Source: Parapedobacter sp051400755 (GTDB lineage Bacteria > Bacteroidota > Bacteroidia > Sphingobacteriales > Sphingobacteriaceae). From it: a DNA stretch of 64,000 nt. The position numbers and the translations under genes are program-made. A model generated the notes under the pieces. The model did not search any database. It was not told where the DNA came from and was given only the letters and a program-made list of their open reading frames with translations. Below, in pieces: positions 50,818 to 60,997 of this stretch; position 1 is the first letter of the stretch, and the number at the start of each line of letters is the position of its first letter. Location: contig NZ_JBLFFL010000003.1 of the NCBI RefSeq assembly GCF_051400755.1, positions 558,001-622,000 of the forward strand. The letters are read 5' to 3'.

Positions 50818-52425
50818 TTAACCACCGCTTCCCCACCACCCATTACCGGGATCGAAATCTTCCGATAGGTATTCCTTCCGTTGCTGTTCCAGCTGGGGAA
50901 GTCGGGTATCGACTATTTTTTTTAGGTATGTTTTCTCTTGCTCCTCGTCATATGTCGGATCGGCCGTCGGATACCTTGCTCCCACGGCATTCAAATAGTC
51001 GAACAGCCTCGTATGCAATTCGCTAACCCTTCCCGGGTGATTGCCCGCCACATCATGCTGTTCCTCCAGATCTGTGCGGACATTGTAGAGTTCCTCATGC
51101 CCGTCCTCATAATAATGGATCAGTTTCCAGTCACCCTCCCGGATGATAGAAGAAGGCTCCCCTCCCTGGTTCCCATAATGCGGATAATGCCAGATCAGGG
51201 GCCGTTCGGTAAGGGTACCGCCCCGCAAAAGCGGTATCAGGCTCACCCCGTCGGTATGCGCATCCGGACGGAGCGGCGCATTCGCCAGCTCAAGCAGCGT
51301 GGGGTAGAAATCGGTTCCGGTGACCGGGACATCGCACCGCGCACCGCCATGGGTCATACCAGGCGCCTTAATGAAATAAGGTTCCCGTAATCCCCCCTCA
51401 AATTGGTACCCTTTGCCTCCCCGTAAGGGAAGATTCGAGGTGGAAAAGGCATCGCCGGCCGACACGCCACCATTATCCGATGTAAAGACGACTATCGTAT
51501 TGCCCGCTAGGCCCAATTCATCCAATGCATCTAGCACCACACCAACCGCCTCGTCCATGCTTTCCACCAAGCCCGCGTAGATGGGGTTGTCCTGCACCTG
51601 ACGAATGGGCAGGAAATGCCCCATCTCATATCCTTTTGGGGCAATCCCCCTGTTCGCCGCCTTGTTCCGGTATTTCTTCCATTTTTCTTGTGTGGTCTGT
51701 ATGGGTGAATGGACGGCGTAGAACGAGAGGTAAGCGAATACCGGCTGACCGGTTTGTTCCGGATTGTTTTCCTTCAGAAACCTGGCGGTCTCCTGCGCCA
51801 GCCGCATCGACAGTTCTTCCCCTTCGGGGCCATCTTCGAGGTTTGGGTTTTCATAAGGAGAAAAATGTCCGCCCTTGGGACTGCCGTGCTCCCACCCCCC
51901 TATATTGACATCAAATCCATGATCTTCGGGCCAGGATCCTTTCCCGCCCAAGTGCCATTTTCCGGCAAAGAAGGTCTTGTATCCGGCTTCTTTCAATGCT
52001 TCAGGCAATGTCGTGTAGGCAGCAGGCAGTTTATGGGCATATTCGGCGGGCAACAGCTTGGTAAACCTGTTTAACGTCCTCCAGTCTTTCCCGGACTTGG
52101 CCCCGATATAGTCGGTGATGCCATGCCTTGCGGGAAACTTGCCAGTCATGATGCTCGCCCGCGATGGGCTGCACACCTGACAGGCAGCATAACCGTTGCT
52201 AAACATCATCCCTTCCCGCGCAATGCGATCAATGTTGGGCGTTTCATAGTAAACGCTTCCCATGCAGCTCAGGTCGTGGTAGCCCAGATCATCGGCTAGA
52301 ATAAAGAGGATGTTGGGCCGTTGGTGTGCGCTGCTATCCTGAGTAAATGCACTTGATGCTAATGCCGTAAGCGGCAACAAACCGCAGAGCAATACGACAT
52401 TCCTAGCATACGTTTTGAAATCCAT
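50818..52425 (-). CDS. Secreted sulfatase (S1 family)
   Basis: A 535-residue arylsulfatase-type enzyme with a signal peptide (VVLLCGLLPLTALASSAFTQ) and the formylglycine motif C85-SPSR followed by ASIMTGKFPARHG. Metal site residues are in LADDLGYHDLS and VFTSDNGGVSAGD; KTFFAGKWHLGG carries the conserved Lys/His pair. The sequence is of the N-acetylgalactosamine-6-sulfatase/arylsulfatase A type, different from the two flanking sulfatases. About 100 bases separate it from the sulfatase upstream, with no box found. Confidence 0.94.
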   Translation of the reverse strand: MDFKTYARNVVLLCGLLPLTALASSAFTQDSSAHQRPNILFILADDLGYHDLSCMGSVYYETPNIDRIAREGMMFSNGYAACQVCSPSRASIMTGKFPARHGITDYIGAKSGKDWRTLNRFTKLLPAEYAHKLPAAYTTLPEALKEAGYKTFFAGKWHLGGKGSWPEDHGFDVNIGGWEHGSPKGGHFSPYENPNLEDGPEGEELSMRLAQETARFLKENNPEQTGQPVFAYLSFYAVHSPIQTTQEKWKKYRNKAANRGIAPKGYEMGHFLPIRQVQDNPIYAGLVESMDEAVGVVLDALDELGLAGNTIVVFTSDNGGVSAGDAFSTSNLPLRGGKGYQFEGGLREPYFIKAPGMTHGGARCDVPVTGTDFYPTLLELANAPLRPDAHTDGVSLIPLLRGGTLTERPLIWHYPHYGNQGGEPSSIIREGDWKLIHYYEDGHEELYNVRTDLEEQHDVAGNHPGRVSELHTRLFDYLNAVGARYPTADPTYDEEQEKTYLKKIVDTRLPQLEQQRKEYLSEDFDPGNGWWGSGG

Positions 52426-52528
52426 TTAAATGGTTTTATAATTTCGGTCGCGCGATGTACGTTACGTCGGTTTTAATATCCGGCTTATTTCCGATGGGAA
52501 ATTACGAATTATTCGACTTCTACACAAC

Positions 52529-54046
52529 CTAAGGATGCGGAAATTGTCTGATCGGCCCCGAAAGCCGGGGATATCGTTCAAACACAGCCTCTCCATTTCC
52601 GATTACCCGCGGATCTGATGTTTGCATCAAATACCCTCCCAAGCGGTGTCGGAGCTCAAGTAGTTCCTCAGTAAAGGTAGTATCGCCTGCAATATTGACC
52701 AGACATGCTGGGTCTGTTGTAATGTCGTACAACTCTTCGGCTGGTCGCTTTCCCACAGCCAGTCTGAACAGATCGGCGTACAGCGAATCGTTTCCTTCCC
52801 GAATCAAAAAGTTGGCTGCCGCATCATCGATATCATGATAGGCACCATGGGGCTTCCCTAACTGCCCGGTTTCATCATATTGCCGGGGATCGCCGGCCGG
52901 CCATCGTTCGGGAGCAAAATTGCGTATATAGAGATACTGTTTGGTACGGATACATCGCTGCGGGTATCCCAAGTTATTCCACCTGGATGAGGAGTGCCGT
53001 TCCCTGGATGCGTACACCGCATCGCGAGGGAAAGGAGATACACCGGTCAATCCATCCAAAAGACTCTTCCCCTCGATCCGATAATTGGGATAGTCAGCCT
53101 GGGCGACATCAAGGAATGTCGGGAAAAGATCCATCAAACTCACTAAATCATCCGAAACACGTCCGCCCGTTACCTGATTTCCCCACCGGATGGCCAGCGG
53201 CACATGAATGCCATACTCATATACATTGGCCTTAGCACGGGGGAACGGCATCCCGTTGTCAGATGTATACACAATCAGTGTATTATCCAGTTCTCCACGT
53301 TCGTCTAACACCTTCAGGATACGTTGCAAGTGGACATCGGCCCATTGGATCTCAAATCCATAGTCCAGCAAGTCGCTTCTCACTTCTGCTACATCGGGCA
53401 GGAAATCAGGCACGATGACTTCATCGGGCCGCATCCCCGAAGACCTTCCGATCCCCTTTTCATAGGCGCGATGGGGCTCATGCGTCCCAACCCAAAAGAA
53501 GAACGGTCGATCGTCGTCTCGCTGTTCCAAGAATTCGATGAAGTTCGCCGTATAGTCAACCGCAGAAATACCTTTCGGGCTATCCATTTCCCTGCTGGAA
53601 AATGCGGGGCCTGCGGGGTTGCGTTTTCTGCCGGAAGTCCGATAATCACCCGGTGCCCAACCCTTGCCTGTGAAACCAATAGCGTAGCCCGCAGCTTCTA
53701 ACAGATCGGGAAAAGCCTTGAACGCCGTGGGAAAACTACTTGCGTGCGTACCCGCCTCCTCGAGTTGCCAACAATTCAACCCCGTAAGCAACGATGCCCG
53801 TGAGGGGCTGCAGCCTGGAGAAGCCGCGAAAGCATGGTTAAACAATACCCCCTCCCCGGCGATCCGATCAAACCCCGGGGTCGATATAGCGTTATCGCCA
53901 TAGGCAGACGTGTGGGGCCACGATTGGTCATCGGCAATAAAGAGTAAAATATTGGGTCGTTCACGCTTTTCACGCTTATTTTTCCAAGCGTTTCCGCCGC
54001 AGCTCAAAAAAAGGAATAGCGGCAGTGCTATGAGCAGTGGTCTCAT
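52529..54046 (-). CDS. Lipoprotein sulfatase (S1 family)
   Basis: A 505-residue sulfatase with lipoprotein signal (LIALPLFLFLSC, Cys16), so anchored in the periplasm or outer membrane. Formylglycine motif C79-SPSR; metal ligands in FIADDQSWPHTSAYG and VYTSDNGMPFPRAK. It resembles the sulfamidase-like enzyme at 48410 (shared FPRxK motif). Start overlaps the stop of the HEAT sulfatase by 4 bases. Confidence 0.93.
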   Translation of the reverse strand: MRPLLIALPLFLFLSCGGNAWKNKREKRERPNILLFIADDQSWPHTSAYGDNAISTPGFDRIAGEGVLFNHAFAASPGCSPSRASLLTGLNCWQLEEAGTHASSFPTAFKAFPDLLEAAGYAIGFTGKGWAPGDYRTSGRKRNPAGPAFSSREMDSPKGISAVDYTANFIEFLEQRDDDRPFFFWVGTHEPHRAYEKGIGRSSGMRPDEVIVPDFLPDVAEVRSDLLDYGFEIQWADVHLQRILKVLDERGELDNTLIVYTSDNGMPFPRAKANVYEYGIHVPLAIRWGNQVTGGRVSDDLVSLMDLFPTFLDVAQADYPNYRIEGKSLLDGLTGVSPFPRDAVYASRERHSSSRWNNLGYPQRCIRTKQYLYIRNFAPERWPAGDPRQYDETGQLGKPHGAYHDIDDAAANFLIREGNDSLYADLFRLAVGKRPAEELYDITTDPACLVNIAGDTTFTEELLELRHRLGGYLMQTSDPRVIGNGEAVFERYPRLSGPIRQFPHP

Positions 54047-55869
54047 TGTTCCAAGGTTTTAATGAGTCCTCTGGCTGCCCGGATGTCATAATCATTCCCT
54101 TTGGGATGGGAAGCCACCAACCGTTGGGCTGCTTCCAACGCAGGCAGCGCATCGTGCTGTACCGTCTGCAGCACATTCAGCGCTTGTACGCGTGCCATCC
54201 GATTCCGGTCAGCGAGCGCATCCGTCAGCGCGCTCACTGCCCGTTCTTTTTCACCGAGGTAATACAACGCTTCAGCCACCGCAATCCGCACAGCCGCCAC
54301 CGAATCCTCCAGCAACGATACTAAATCGGGTTTTGCCGCCGCTGCATCACCCCCCAAGATCCGGCAACCTGTCGCGGCCCAATAGCGGACAACCGGATTC
54401 TTATCTTGCAGTTTGGTCGTCAGAGCCGGTAGATTTCCGGTTTGCCCGGAAGCCGCCATGCTGGCCGTTTCCAGTATGCGTTCCAATGGATAATCCCCGT
54501 CTCTGGCAAACGCATATAGGGGGGTCGTCTCGGAGATATCGGCCATCATGGATTCGGGGATGAAGCCCACGTCCTTAGCTGCGAGAATCCAAGTCTCCAT
54601 TGCTTCACGCAGGCTATCCACCACCTGCCGGTAAGCAGGATTCAAAGCTAGGTTATGGATGTTGTGCGGGTCCGCCTCGGTGTCGTACAGTTCCTCAAAC
54701 GGTTTGGGTTCCCAAAATGCCGACTGCACGGCATTCAATCTACCCTCCTGGTAAGCATGCTCCCAAGAAGGCATCGATGGGGCCTGCCAGAGGTACTCAA
54801 TATATTGTCCATAAATCTTGTGGGGCATGAAGTTGCGGGTATAGCGATACCGGGCATCCCGCACCGTGCGGCTCAGGTCGATCCGCTCATCCATGCGCCC
54901 TCTGAATGCAAAGGCGTAAGCAGGAGGGGCTTCGGCACGCTCCCCGAGAAACGCGTGACCCTGCATATATTCAGGGACCGGCACTCCAGCGAGCCCGAGT
55001 ACGGTAGGGGCAAAATCAACAAACGAAACGACGCGGTCTGCATGTGTACCCGCGCCACCCGGGGCCAAATGGGCATATTTTTTCGGGAATCGGATGATCA
55101 ATGGGATATGCAACCCCGAGTCGTACAAAAACCGCTTGCTCCTCCCCAACACCCCGCCGTGGTCACTGTAATAAAAGACGATTGTATTTTCTGCAAGTCC
55201 CTCCTGCTCCAATGCATCCAAGATACCACCCACCCAGGTATCCATCTGCGTGATGCGGTCATAATACTGTGCCCAATCATGTTCCATCTCGGCGGTCCGT
55301 GGGTGGTAGGGGGGAATGGGTGCCTTCCTGGGGTCATGCATCAGCGTATCCAGCGGCTTATGAATAGAACTCTCATGAGAAATGTTCGTATTGAAAACAG
55401 CGAAGAAGGGTTGTCCGGGCTTCCGGTTTTTGTAGGTAGCCGTATTGGACGACTCGTCCCATGCCGCGTCCATCCGCCCTGCTAACGGAGACAGGTTGTA
55501 GTCGGTTTTGGCATTGTTCGTCGTATAGTATCCGGCTTTCCGCAGGTATTCCGGAAACAGCCTGATCAGCTCCGGGATCGGGTACTGGCTGCGCATGTGC
55601 TCGGTGCCCATAGCGGTCGGATACACGCCTGTGATCAGCGTCGAACGGGAAGGTGCACATACCGGGGCCGCAGAAAATGCCCGCTCATACAGCACCCCTT
55701 CGGATGCCAACCGATCCAATCGGGGCGTCGCCGCAAACGTATCGCCATAGCAACCCAAGAACGGACTGTTATCTTCGCTGACGATCCACAGAATATTGGG
55801 TCGATCCGGTTGAGAATAAGCCAGTGCGGATGGTCCGACAAGGGCAGTCAAGATTAAAAGACATTTCAT
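54043..55869 (-). CDS. Sulfatase with C-terminal HEAT-repeat domain
   Basis: A 608-residue protein with signal peptide (CLLILTALVGPSALAYS). The sulfatase domain covers residues 22-450: WIVSEDNSPFLGCYG, formylglycine motif C71-APSR, FYYSDHGGVLGRSKRFLYDS. From about residue 470 there are HEAT-type repeats (PVVRYWAATGCRILGG, SVAAVRIAVAEALYYLG, RMARVQALNVLQTVQ), which could bind protein or glycan partners. First enzyme gene after SusD, in one transcript with the other sulfatases. Confidence 0.93.
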   Translation of the reverse strand: MKCLLILTALVGPSALAYSQPDRPNILWIVSEDNSPFLGCYGDTFAATPRLDRLASEGVLYERAFSAAPVCAPSRSTLITGVYPTAMGTEHMRSQYPIPELIRLFPEYLRKAGYYTTNNAKTDYNLSPLAGRMDAAWDESSNTATYKNRKPGQPFFAVFNTNISHESSIHKPLDTLMHDPRKAPIPPYHPRTAEMEHDWAQYYDRITQMDTWVGGILDALEQEGLAENTIVFYYSDHGGVLGRSKRFLYDSGLHIPLIIRFPKKYAHLAPGGAGTHADRVVSFVDFAPTVLGLAGVPVPEYMQGHAFLGERAEAPPAYAFAFRGRMDERIDLSRTVRDARYRYTRNFMPHKIYGQYIEYLWQAPSMPSWEHAYQEGRLNAVQSAFWEPKPFEELYDTEADPHNIHNLALNPAYRQVVDSLREAMETWILAAKDVGFIPESMMADISETTPLYAFARDGDYPLERILETASMAASGQTGNLPALTTKLQDKNPVVRYWAATGCRILGGDAAAAKPDLVSLLEDSVAAVRIAVAEALYYLGEKERAVSALTDALADRNRMARVQALNVLQTVQHDALPALEAAQRLVASHPKGNDYDIRAARGLIKTLEQ

Positions 55870-55914
55870 GATGATCTGTGTTTAATTAAAACGTTCACGC
55901 ATATAAGCATTTAT

Positions 55915-57363
55915 TCAGTACCCCGGATTCTGGGTGATCGCTGGGTTAACATCAATCACATTGAGCGGGATCGGAAACAATAGCTTCGTTTCATCGATCG
56001 CATACCCCTTGCTTCCCATGACGGCGATGGCGCGATTGGTGCGCACCAGATCGAAGAACCGATGAAACTCAAAGCACAATTCCATCCTCCTTTCATGCTC
56101 GATGGCCAGCGCAAGCGTTGGATACGCACTTGGATAGCCCGGCTCCCCGAACCCCGGTAACCCAGCCCGCGCCCGCACGGCATTGAGGTATATCGGATCA
56201 CCCGTGACTTCGGCATACATGAGCAGGATGTCCGCGTAACGGATAATTTCTACATTTTGCCCCGGGTAACGCCAGTCGGGATCGTAAAATTTCATGGTAA
56301 ATGGATAATCGACGAACTGTCCGGTCGCCGGGTTGTCAAAGCCGGGTTGTGCCGAAATCCGTTTTCGGACAGCGTCCGCCGTTTCAAATTCGTTCATCAG
56401 GTCATCGGTGGGCGTATTAAGCCCCAATGGCCTGAATACCTCGGTCTGCCCAGGAAGGTGAAATGCAAAATGCCAGGGCAAATAAGTCATCTGATGAGTG
56501 CTGTTTACCTGGTTTTGGCCGGCCAGATACTGGATTTCCAAGATCGACTCCTTGCAATTCTTGGTCGCTGGATGGAAAACATGTAGATAATCCGATGTAT
56601 CAATGACCCCATTACCGTTTGCATCCAACGAGTACTTTCCGCTGCCGATGATTGCTTCCAGCTCCGCCCGCGCATTATCCGCTTCTCCAATGGTCAGGAA
56701 CACCTTGGCCAGCACCGCACGGGCTGCATACCGCGTAACCCGCCCAACATCCGACCCCGTGTAGGATTCCGGCAGGGTCTCTTTGCAATAGGTCAGATCG
56801 CTTACGAGCTGCGCATAAACCGTCGCCTTGTCTTCGCGGAGGTATTCATAGCTCTCTTCCTGAGACAGGACTTTCAAGACCAAGGGTATATTGCCCCAGG
56901 CCCTCACCATGTTGAAATAGATCAACGAACGGACGAACAGTGCCTCGGCCTTCAACCGCTCTTTCAATGTGGGGTCACTGAAAACCACTTCGGTGGCTTC
57001 CAACTGTTCAATGACGTGATTGCAGATAAAGATGCCATTGTAACTGGTTTCCCAGATGCTTTGGATCCGCGCATTATTGGACGTAATGCGGAAGTTGCTG
57101 ATATCGTCGGATACCAACTCCGTCCCAGCCGCGATCTGGATGAATGTGTTATCCGAGGCCAGTTCGCCGTATTGATCGGCAACGCCCTTTGCCTCGTATG
57201 TCCGCCGAAGTTGGCGATACACGTCATTGGCGGCTTGCCTAAATTGTTCTTCCGTCTGATAGAAATCGCCTTCCGTCAATGAGGTCGTCGGACGGAGATC
57301 TAGCTCGTTGCTACAACCGATGGATAGCAGCGTGATATAAAGTGTATATGTTAATTTTTTCAT
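55915..57363 (-). CDS. SusD/RagB-family nutrient-binding lipoprotein
   Basis: A 482-residue outer-membrane lipoprotein: lipobox at Cys17 (LLSIGC), N-terminal DLRPTTSLTEGDFYQTEEQFRQA, the TPR-like core and the family C-terminus RRMELCFEFHRFFDLVR. SusD proteins cover the SusC channel and bind the glycan. It follows the SusC gene by 18 bases, as expected of the pair. The glycan is presumably sulfated because of the enzymes downstream. Confidence 0.95.
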   Translation of the reverse strand: MKKLTYTLYITLLSIGCSNELDLRPTTSLTEGDFYQTEEQFRQAANDVYRQLRRTYEAKGVADQYGELASDNTFIQIAAGTELVSDDISNFRITSNNARIQSIWETSYNGIFICNHVIEQLEATEVVFSDPTLKERLKAEALFVRSLIYFNMVRAWGNIPLVLKVLSQEESYEYLREDKATVYAQLVSDLTYCKETLPESYTGSDVGRVTRYAARAVLAKVFLTIGEADNARAELEAIIGSGKYSLDANGNGVIDTSDYLHVFHPATKNCKESILEIQYLAGQNQVNSTHQMTYLPWHFAFHLPGQTEVFRPLGLNTPTDDLMNEFETADAVRKRISAQPGFDNPATGQFVDYPFTMKFYDPDWRYPGQNVEIIRYADILLMYAEVTGDPIYLNAVRARAGLPGFGEPGYPSAYPTLALAIEHERRMELCFEFHRFFDLVRTNRAIAVMGSKGYAIDETKLLFPIPLNVIDVNPAITQNPGY

Positions 57364-57381
57364 GGTTTATCGGAATTGGAA

Positions 57382-60300
57382 TTAAAGACCAATATTTATA
57401 CCTAGTGTATACGTCTTCGACGAGGGATAAGGGGAGTGCGAAACACCCCTGACGGTCGCATCCGTGATATTGCCATTGAAATTTTCCGGATCGAATAGTG
57501 GACTCTTTTTTTCCGTGAAGAGGTTTTGTCCATTGAAATAGATTCGCAACGATGTCAGGTGTAGCCGTTTGAGTACTGAAGGCCTCAGCGTATAGCCTAG
57601 CGTGAGGCTCTTCACTCGCAAAAACGACCCATCGGCCACCCAGTAACTTGATGCCGCTTGATTATATGGCCCCAGGTCTACATTCAGTTTATAATGGTAT
57701 CCATCACCGGGTTCGTCTTCCGATCGCCAGCGATTGCTAACCTCAGCGAAGTAATTCCGGCCTTCATGGTAAAATTTTGACCGCCGGAAATTGACATCGA
57801 ACACTTCATTGCCTTGAACACCCTGCACCAATACACTCAAATCAAACTGTTTGTACCGAAAGTCGTTGGTAAATCCATAAGTGAAGTCCGGCGTACTATT
57901 TCCGATGATGGTCCGATCGTCACCCGTGATCCGCCCATCGCCATTGACGTCTCGGTACTTGCCATCCCCGGGCGTGGCGCCCGCATAACTTGCCGGATCG
58001 GCATCGATTTCGGCCTGGCTCTGGTATACCCCCAAGTATTCATACGCAAAAAAGTTATAAATAGGCTCGCCTATCCGGTTCAGCAATTGCATGCCGTTTC
58101 CGATGTCAATGACCATCGGCGCCCCGTCCCTTCCCAATTCGAGGACCTCACTCCGATTCATGGAGAAGTTCAGCTGCGTGGACCAGGAAAATTCACCTAT
58201 CAGATTTCGCGTGTTGAGGTTCAATTCCAAGCCGCGGTTCTCCAACTTTCCAATATTTTGGAAGACACCGGTAAATCCAATGATAGAGGGCGCCGGTACG
58301 TTGAGCAGCAGCCCATCTGAGGTGGACCGGTAAACATCCGCCTCCAGCGCAATCCGGTTATCGAAAAAGCCACCTTCCAATCCTACATTCACCTGCTGGG
58401 TTCGCTCCCATGCCAAGTCTGTGTTCGCGAGGTTAGCAGGATAATAGGAAAGATCCAAATTATCACCAAATGCCGCACGTTCCCAATTCATGGCGCGGAG
58501 ATAGAGATAATCACTGAACCGGTCGTTTCCGGTGTAGCCGAAACTTGCGCGCAACTTCAAATGATTGATGAAACTAACGGGCAGCATAAAAGACTCATCG
58601 CTGATCACCCATCCCGCGGACACCGAGGGGAAATACCCCCATTTATTTTGGGGCGCAAACCGCGAAGATCCATCACGCCGCACGCTTGCGCTGAGCAGGT
58701 ACCTGCTCTTAAACGAATAGTTGACCCGGCCGAAATAGGAAATCAATGTCGTTTCTGTCGCATTGTCCAACGCCTGAAACACCGTGCTACCCATACTGAG
58801 GGACGGCGTGAGGTCGTTTTCATAACCCCTTCGTTCTTGGGTGGTACCGTAAAATTCGTTCTTGTTAAACTCAAATCCCAATAAACCAGACACATGATGG
58901 CCTCCAATATGTTTATCGTAATTCAAAAGTTGTTGCGCCGTATAGTTCACTACGTTATCCTGCCTGACCGTCATGATGCCTTCCGTGTAATTATCGGGAC
59001 CTAGATAATGATCGATTGCCTGGTAATTGCGGTCATCCGAACGCCGATAGTAGTAGTTGAAGGCCGATTTAAACGTCAGCTCCGGAAGCAGTGTGACCTG
59101 GGCAAAAACATTGCCTAAATTGTTGAACCGCTTGTGGATGATGAGGTCATTGATCCGGTAAAAGGGATGGCCATTGATCGGCCGGAAAAGAATGTTATCA
59201 TAATTTTCATAGCCCGATGTATTCGCCGGAGCGCCGAGATATCCGTCCGATCCGAATACTGGATATATCGAAGGATATTGGACGGCCCATTCCACCGTTC
59301 GGTTGAACGGTTCCCGCTCACGGTCGCTGTTCATATTCAGTCCACCTCCGATTTCCAACCAATCGGTCACGTTGGAATTGACTTTGAGGTTCAATGCATA
59401 TTTCTTGTAGGCTGACGTTATCACGATTCCCTCCTGATCAACAAACGCTCCCGAAAGCAGGTAGGTCGTCCGCTCATTCCCTCCTGTCACATTCAGATCT
59501 ACTTTTTGCATGGGCGCGGTACGGAAGATCACATCCTGCCAATCCGTACTAGGCAAACTTTCGGGATGTTCAAATGCCGCTGGCCAGGTATATTTATACT
59601 GTCCGCGGGCTTCGACTGTATTGGGAGCATTGGGGTCTCCGCCAGAACCTATCCAACCGTTTTGCGCAGCGTCGATGGCCGCTTGCGCATATTCCGCAGC
59701 ATTCATTACATCCACCTTATTGATGACCTGCTGGAGACTGGAAGCATAGCCTACTGTTACACGGGGTGTGCCGGATTTGCCTTTCTTGGTCGTCACGAGA
59801 ATAACGCCGTTGGCCCCCCTTGAACCATAAATAGACGCCGACGCGGCATCCTTCAATATATCGATGGACTCGATATCGGCACTGTTTACCATGTTGAGGT
59901 CATAACTCGACAAAGGCATCCCGTCGACGACGATCAGCGGCGAGCTTCCTGCAGAAATCGAATTGATACCCCGCACCTGTACCGTGCTGGATGTCCCTGG
60001 ACGACCATTTGCACTAATCACCTGCACACCAGGCACCTTGCCATAGAGCGCTTGGCCGAATTCAACCATGGGTCTACTACTCATTTCCACATCCATTTTC
60101 ACACCAGCAACCGCCCCCGTTAAATCCCGCTTTTGCTGCGTCCCATACCCCACCACCACCACTTCATCCAAATCACTGACGGAAGTCTTCATAACAATAT
60201 TGATGGTATTTTGACTTCCTACTGGTCGTTCTATCGCTTCAAAGCCGATAATAGTAAATGTCAATATATTTCCACTATCGGGAATACCGATTCGGTAGCC

Positions 60301-60825
60301 CCCTTCCCCATCAGTGGTAACCGCTGATGAAGAACCTTTCACTGATACGGTCACACCTTCCAGCGGATTGCCTTTTTCATCGGTGACCCGCCCACTGACA
60401 GTCCGTTGTTGCAATTCATTCGCTTTCCGTATTGTTTCCTTGCTTACCTGCATCGGCAATTTGGTGATCACGATGGTGTTTTCTGTAATGTGATAAGTCA
60501 ACGATACGGGCTTCAACAACGATTCTAAGGCCTTGTTTAATGGCGTGTTGTTTATGCTAATGGATACCGCAATAGATGGGTCCACGAAACGGTCGTTGTA
60601 AACCACCATGAGATCGGTTTGTTTCTCAATGGTTTCGAACACCTTCCCTATTGGTTGGTTTTTTACATTCAAAGAAACCGTTTGCGATCGAGTTGTCGCA
60701 CTCAAATGTACGCAACCGATTACCAGTAACAACGACGTTAATTTCATGATTCGAAATACCTGATGAATACCGTCAATGGGTATTTTTTCTTTCCCCAATA
60801 GAGGAAAAACATAATTTTTTATCAT
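57382..60825 (-). CDS. SusC/RagA-family TonB-dependent receptor with STN domain
   Basis: An 1147-residue outer-membrane receptor. After the signal region (residues 27-46) comes the STN (secretin/TonB) domain at 49-120, which contacts FecR for signalling, then a carboxypeptidase-regulatory-like domain (TVSGRVTDEKGNPLEGVTVS, 142-212), the TonB box DLDEVVVVGYG (219-228), the plug (GKVPGVQVISANGRPG, SIYGSRGANGVILVTTKKG) and the 22-strand barrel ending TYTLGINIGL. A start at Met27 is also possible. It imports oligosaccharides with SusD and reports their presence to FecR/sigma. Confidence 0.96.
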   Translation of the reverse strand: MIKNYVFPLLGKEKIPIDGIHQVFRIMKLTSLLLVIGCVHLSATTRSQTVSLNVKNQPIGKVFETIEKQTDLMVVYNDRFVDPSIAVSISINNTPLNKALESLLKPVSLTYHITENTIVITKLPMQVSKETIRKANELQQRTVSGRVTDEKGNPLEGVTVSVKGSSSAVTTDGEGGYRIGIPDSGNILTFTIIGFEAIERPVGSQNTINIVMKTSVSDLDEVVVVGYGTQQKRDLTGAVAGVKMDVEMSSRPMVEFGQALYGKVPGVQVISANGRPGTSSTVQVRGINSISAGSSPLIVVDGMPLSSYDLNMVNSADIESIDILKDAASASIYGSRGANGVILVTTKKGKSGTPRVTVGYASSLQQVINKVDVMNAAEYAQAAIDAAQNGWIGSGGDPNAPNTVEARGQYKYTWPAAFEHPESLPSTDWQDVIFRTAPMQKVDLNVTGGNERTTYLLSGAFVDQEGIVITSAYKKYALNLKVNSNVTDWLEIGGGLNMNSDREREPFNRTVEWAVQYPSIYPVFGSDGYLGAPANTSGYENYDNILFRPINGHPFYRINDLIIHKRFNNLGNVFAQVTLLPELTFKSAFNYYYRRSDDRNYQAIDHYLGPDNYTEGIMTVRQDNVVNYTAQQLLNYDKHIGGHHVSGLLGFEFNKNEFYGTTQERRGYENDLTPSLSMGSTVFQALDNATETTLISYFGRVNYSFKSRYLLSASVRRDGSSRFAPQNKWGYFPSVSAGWVISDESFMLPVSFINHLKLRASFGYTGNDRFSDYLYLRAMNWERAAFGDNLDLSYYPANLANTDLAWERTQQVNVGLEGGFFDNRIALEADVYRSTSDGLLLNVPAPSIIGFTGVFQNIGKLENRGLELNLNTRNLIGEFSWSTQLNFSMNRSEVLELGRDGAPMVIDIGNGMQLLNRIGEPIYNFFAYEYLGVYQSQAEIDADPASYAGATPGDGKYRDVNGDGRITGDDRTIIGNSTPDFTYGFTNDFRYKQFDLSVLVQGVQGNEVFDVNFRRSKFYHEGRNYFAEVSNRWRSEDEPGDGYHYKLNVDLGPYNQAASSYWVADGSFLRVKSLTLGYTLRPSVLKRLHLTSLRIYFNGQNLFTEKKSPLFDPENFNGNITDATVRGVSHSPYPSSKTYTLGINIGL

Positions 60826-60893
60826 TACGTTTGTGTGTTTAGATAGCTTAACTAGCTGCTTTTAACTTTCGGTTTTAAATGGCGCTGTCTGAC

Positions 60894-60926
60894 AATAGGG
60901 GAAGTGTTGGTCGCACTCCCCTTATT
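60894..60926. other. Strong hairpin in the FecR-SusC gap
   Basis: AATAGGGGAAGTG (60894-60906) pairs with CACTCCCCTTATT (60914-60926) with two single-base bulges and a 7-base loop. No T-run follows leftward. It stands 70 bases after the fecR stop and 68 before SusC; it may separate expression of the regulator from the transport and enzyme genes. The rest of the gap (60826-60997) shows no gene. Confidence 0.55.
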
Positions 60927-60997
60927 CGTTTTGGAATGTCACGTCTGTCTTTTCATATTACGTTGTTAAGTTTTTAATTGGTTATGGTTATTCAACA

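Noticed and set aside
54655..55485. 276-codon plus-strand frame opposite the HEAT sulfatase
   Set aside because: Antisense to conserved sulfatase motifs and without a promoter or domain.
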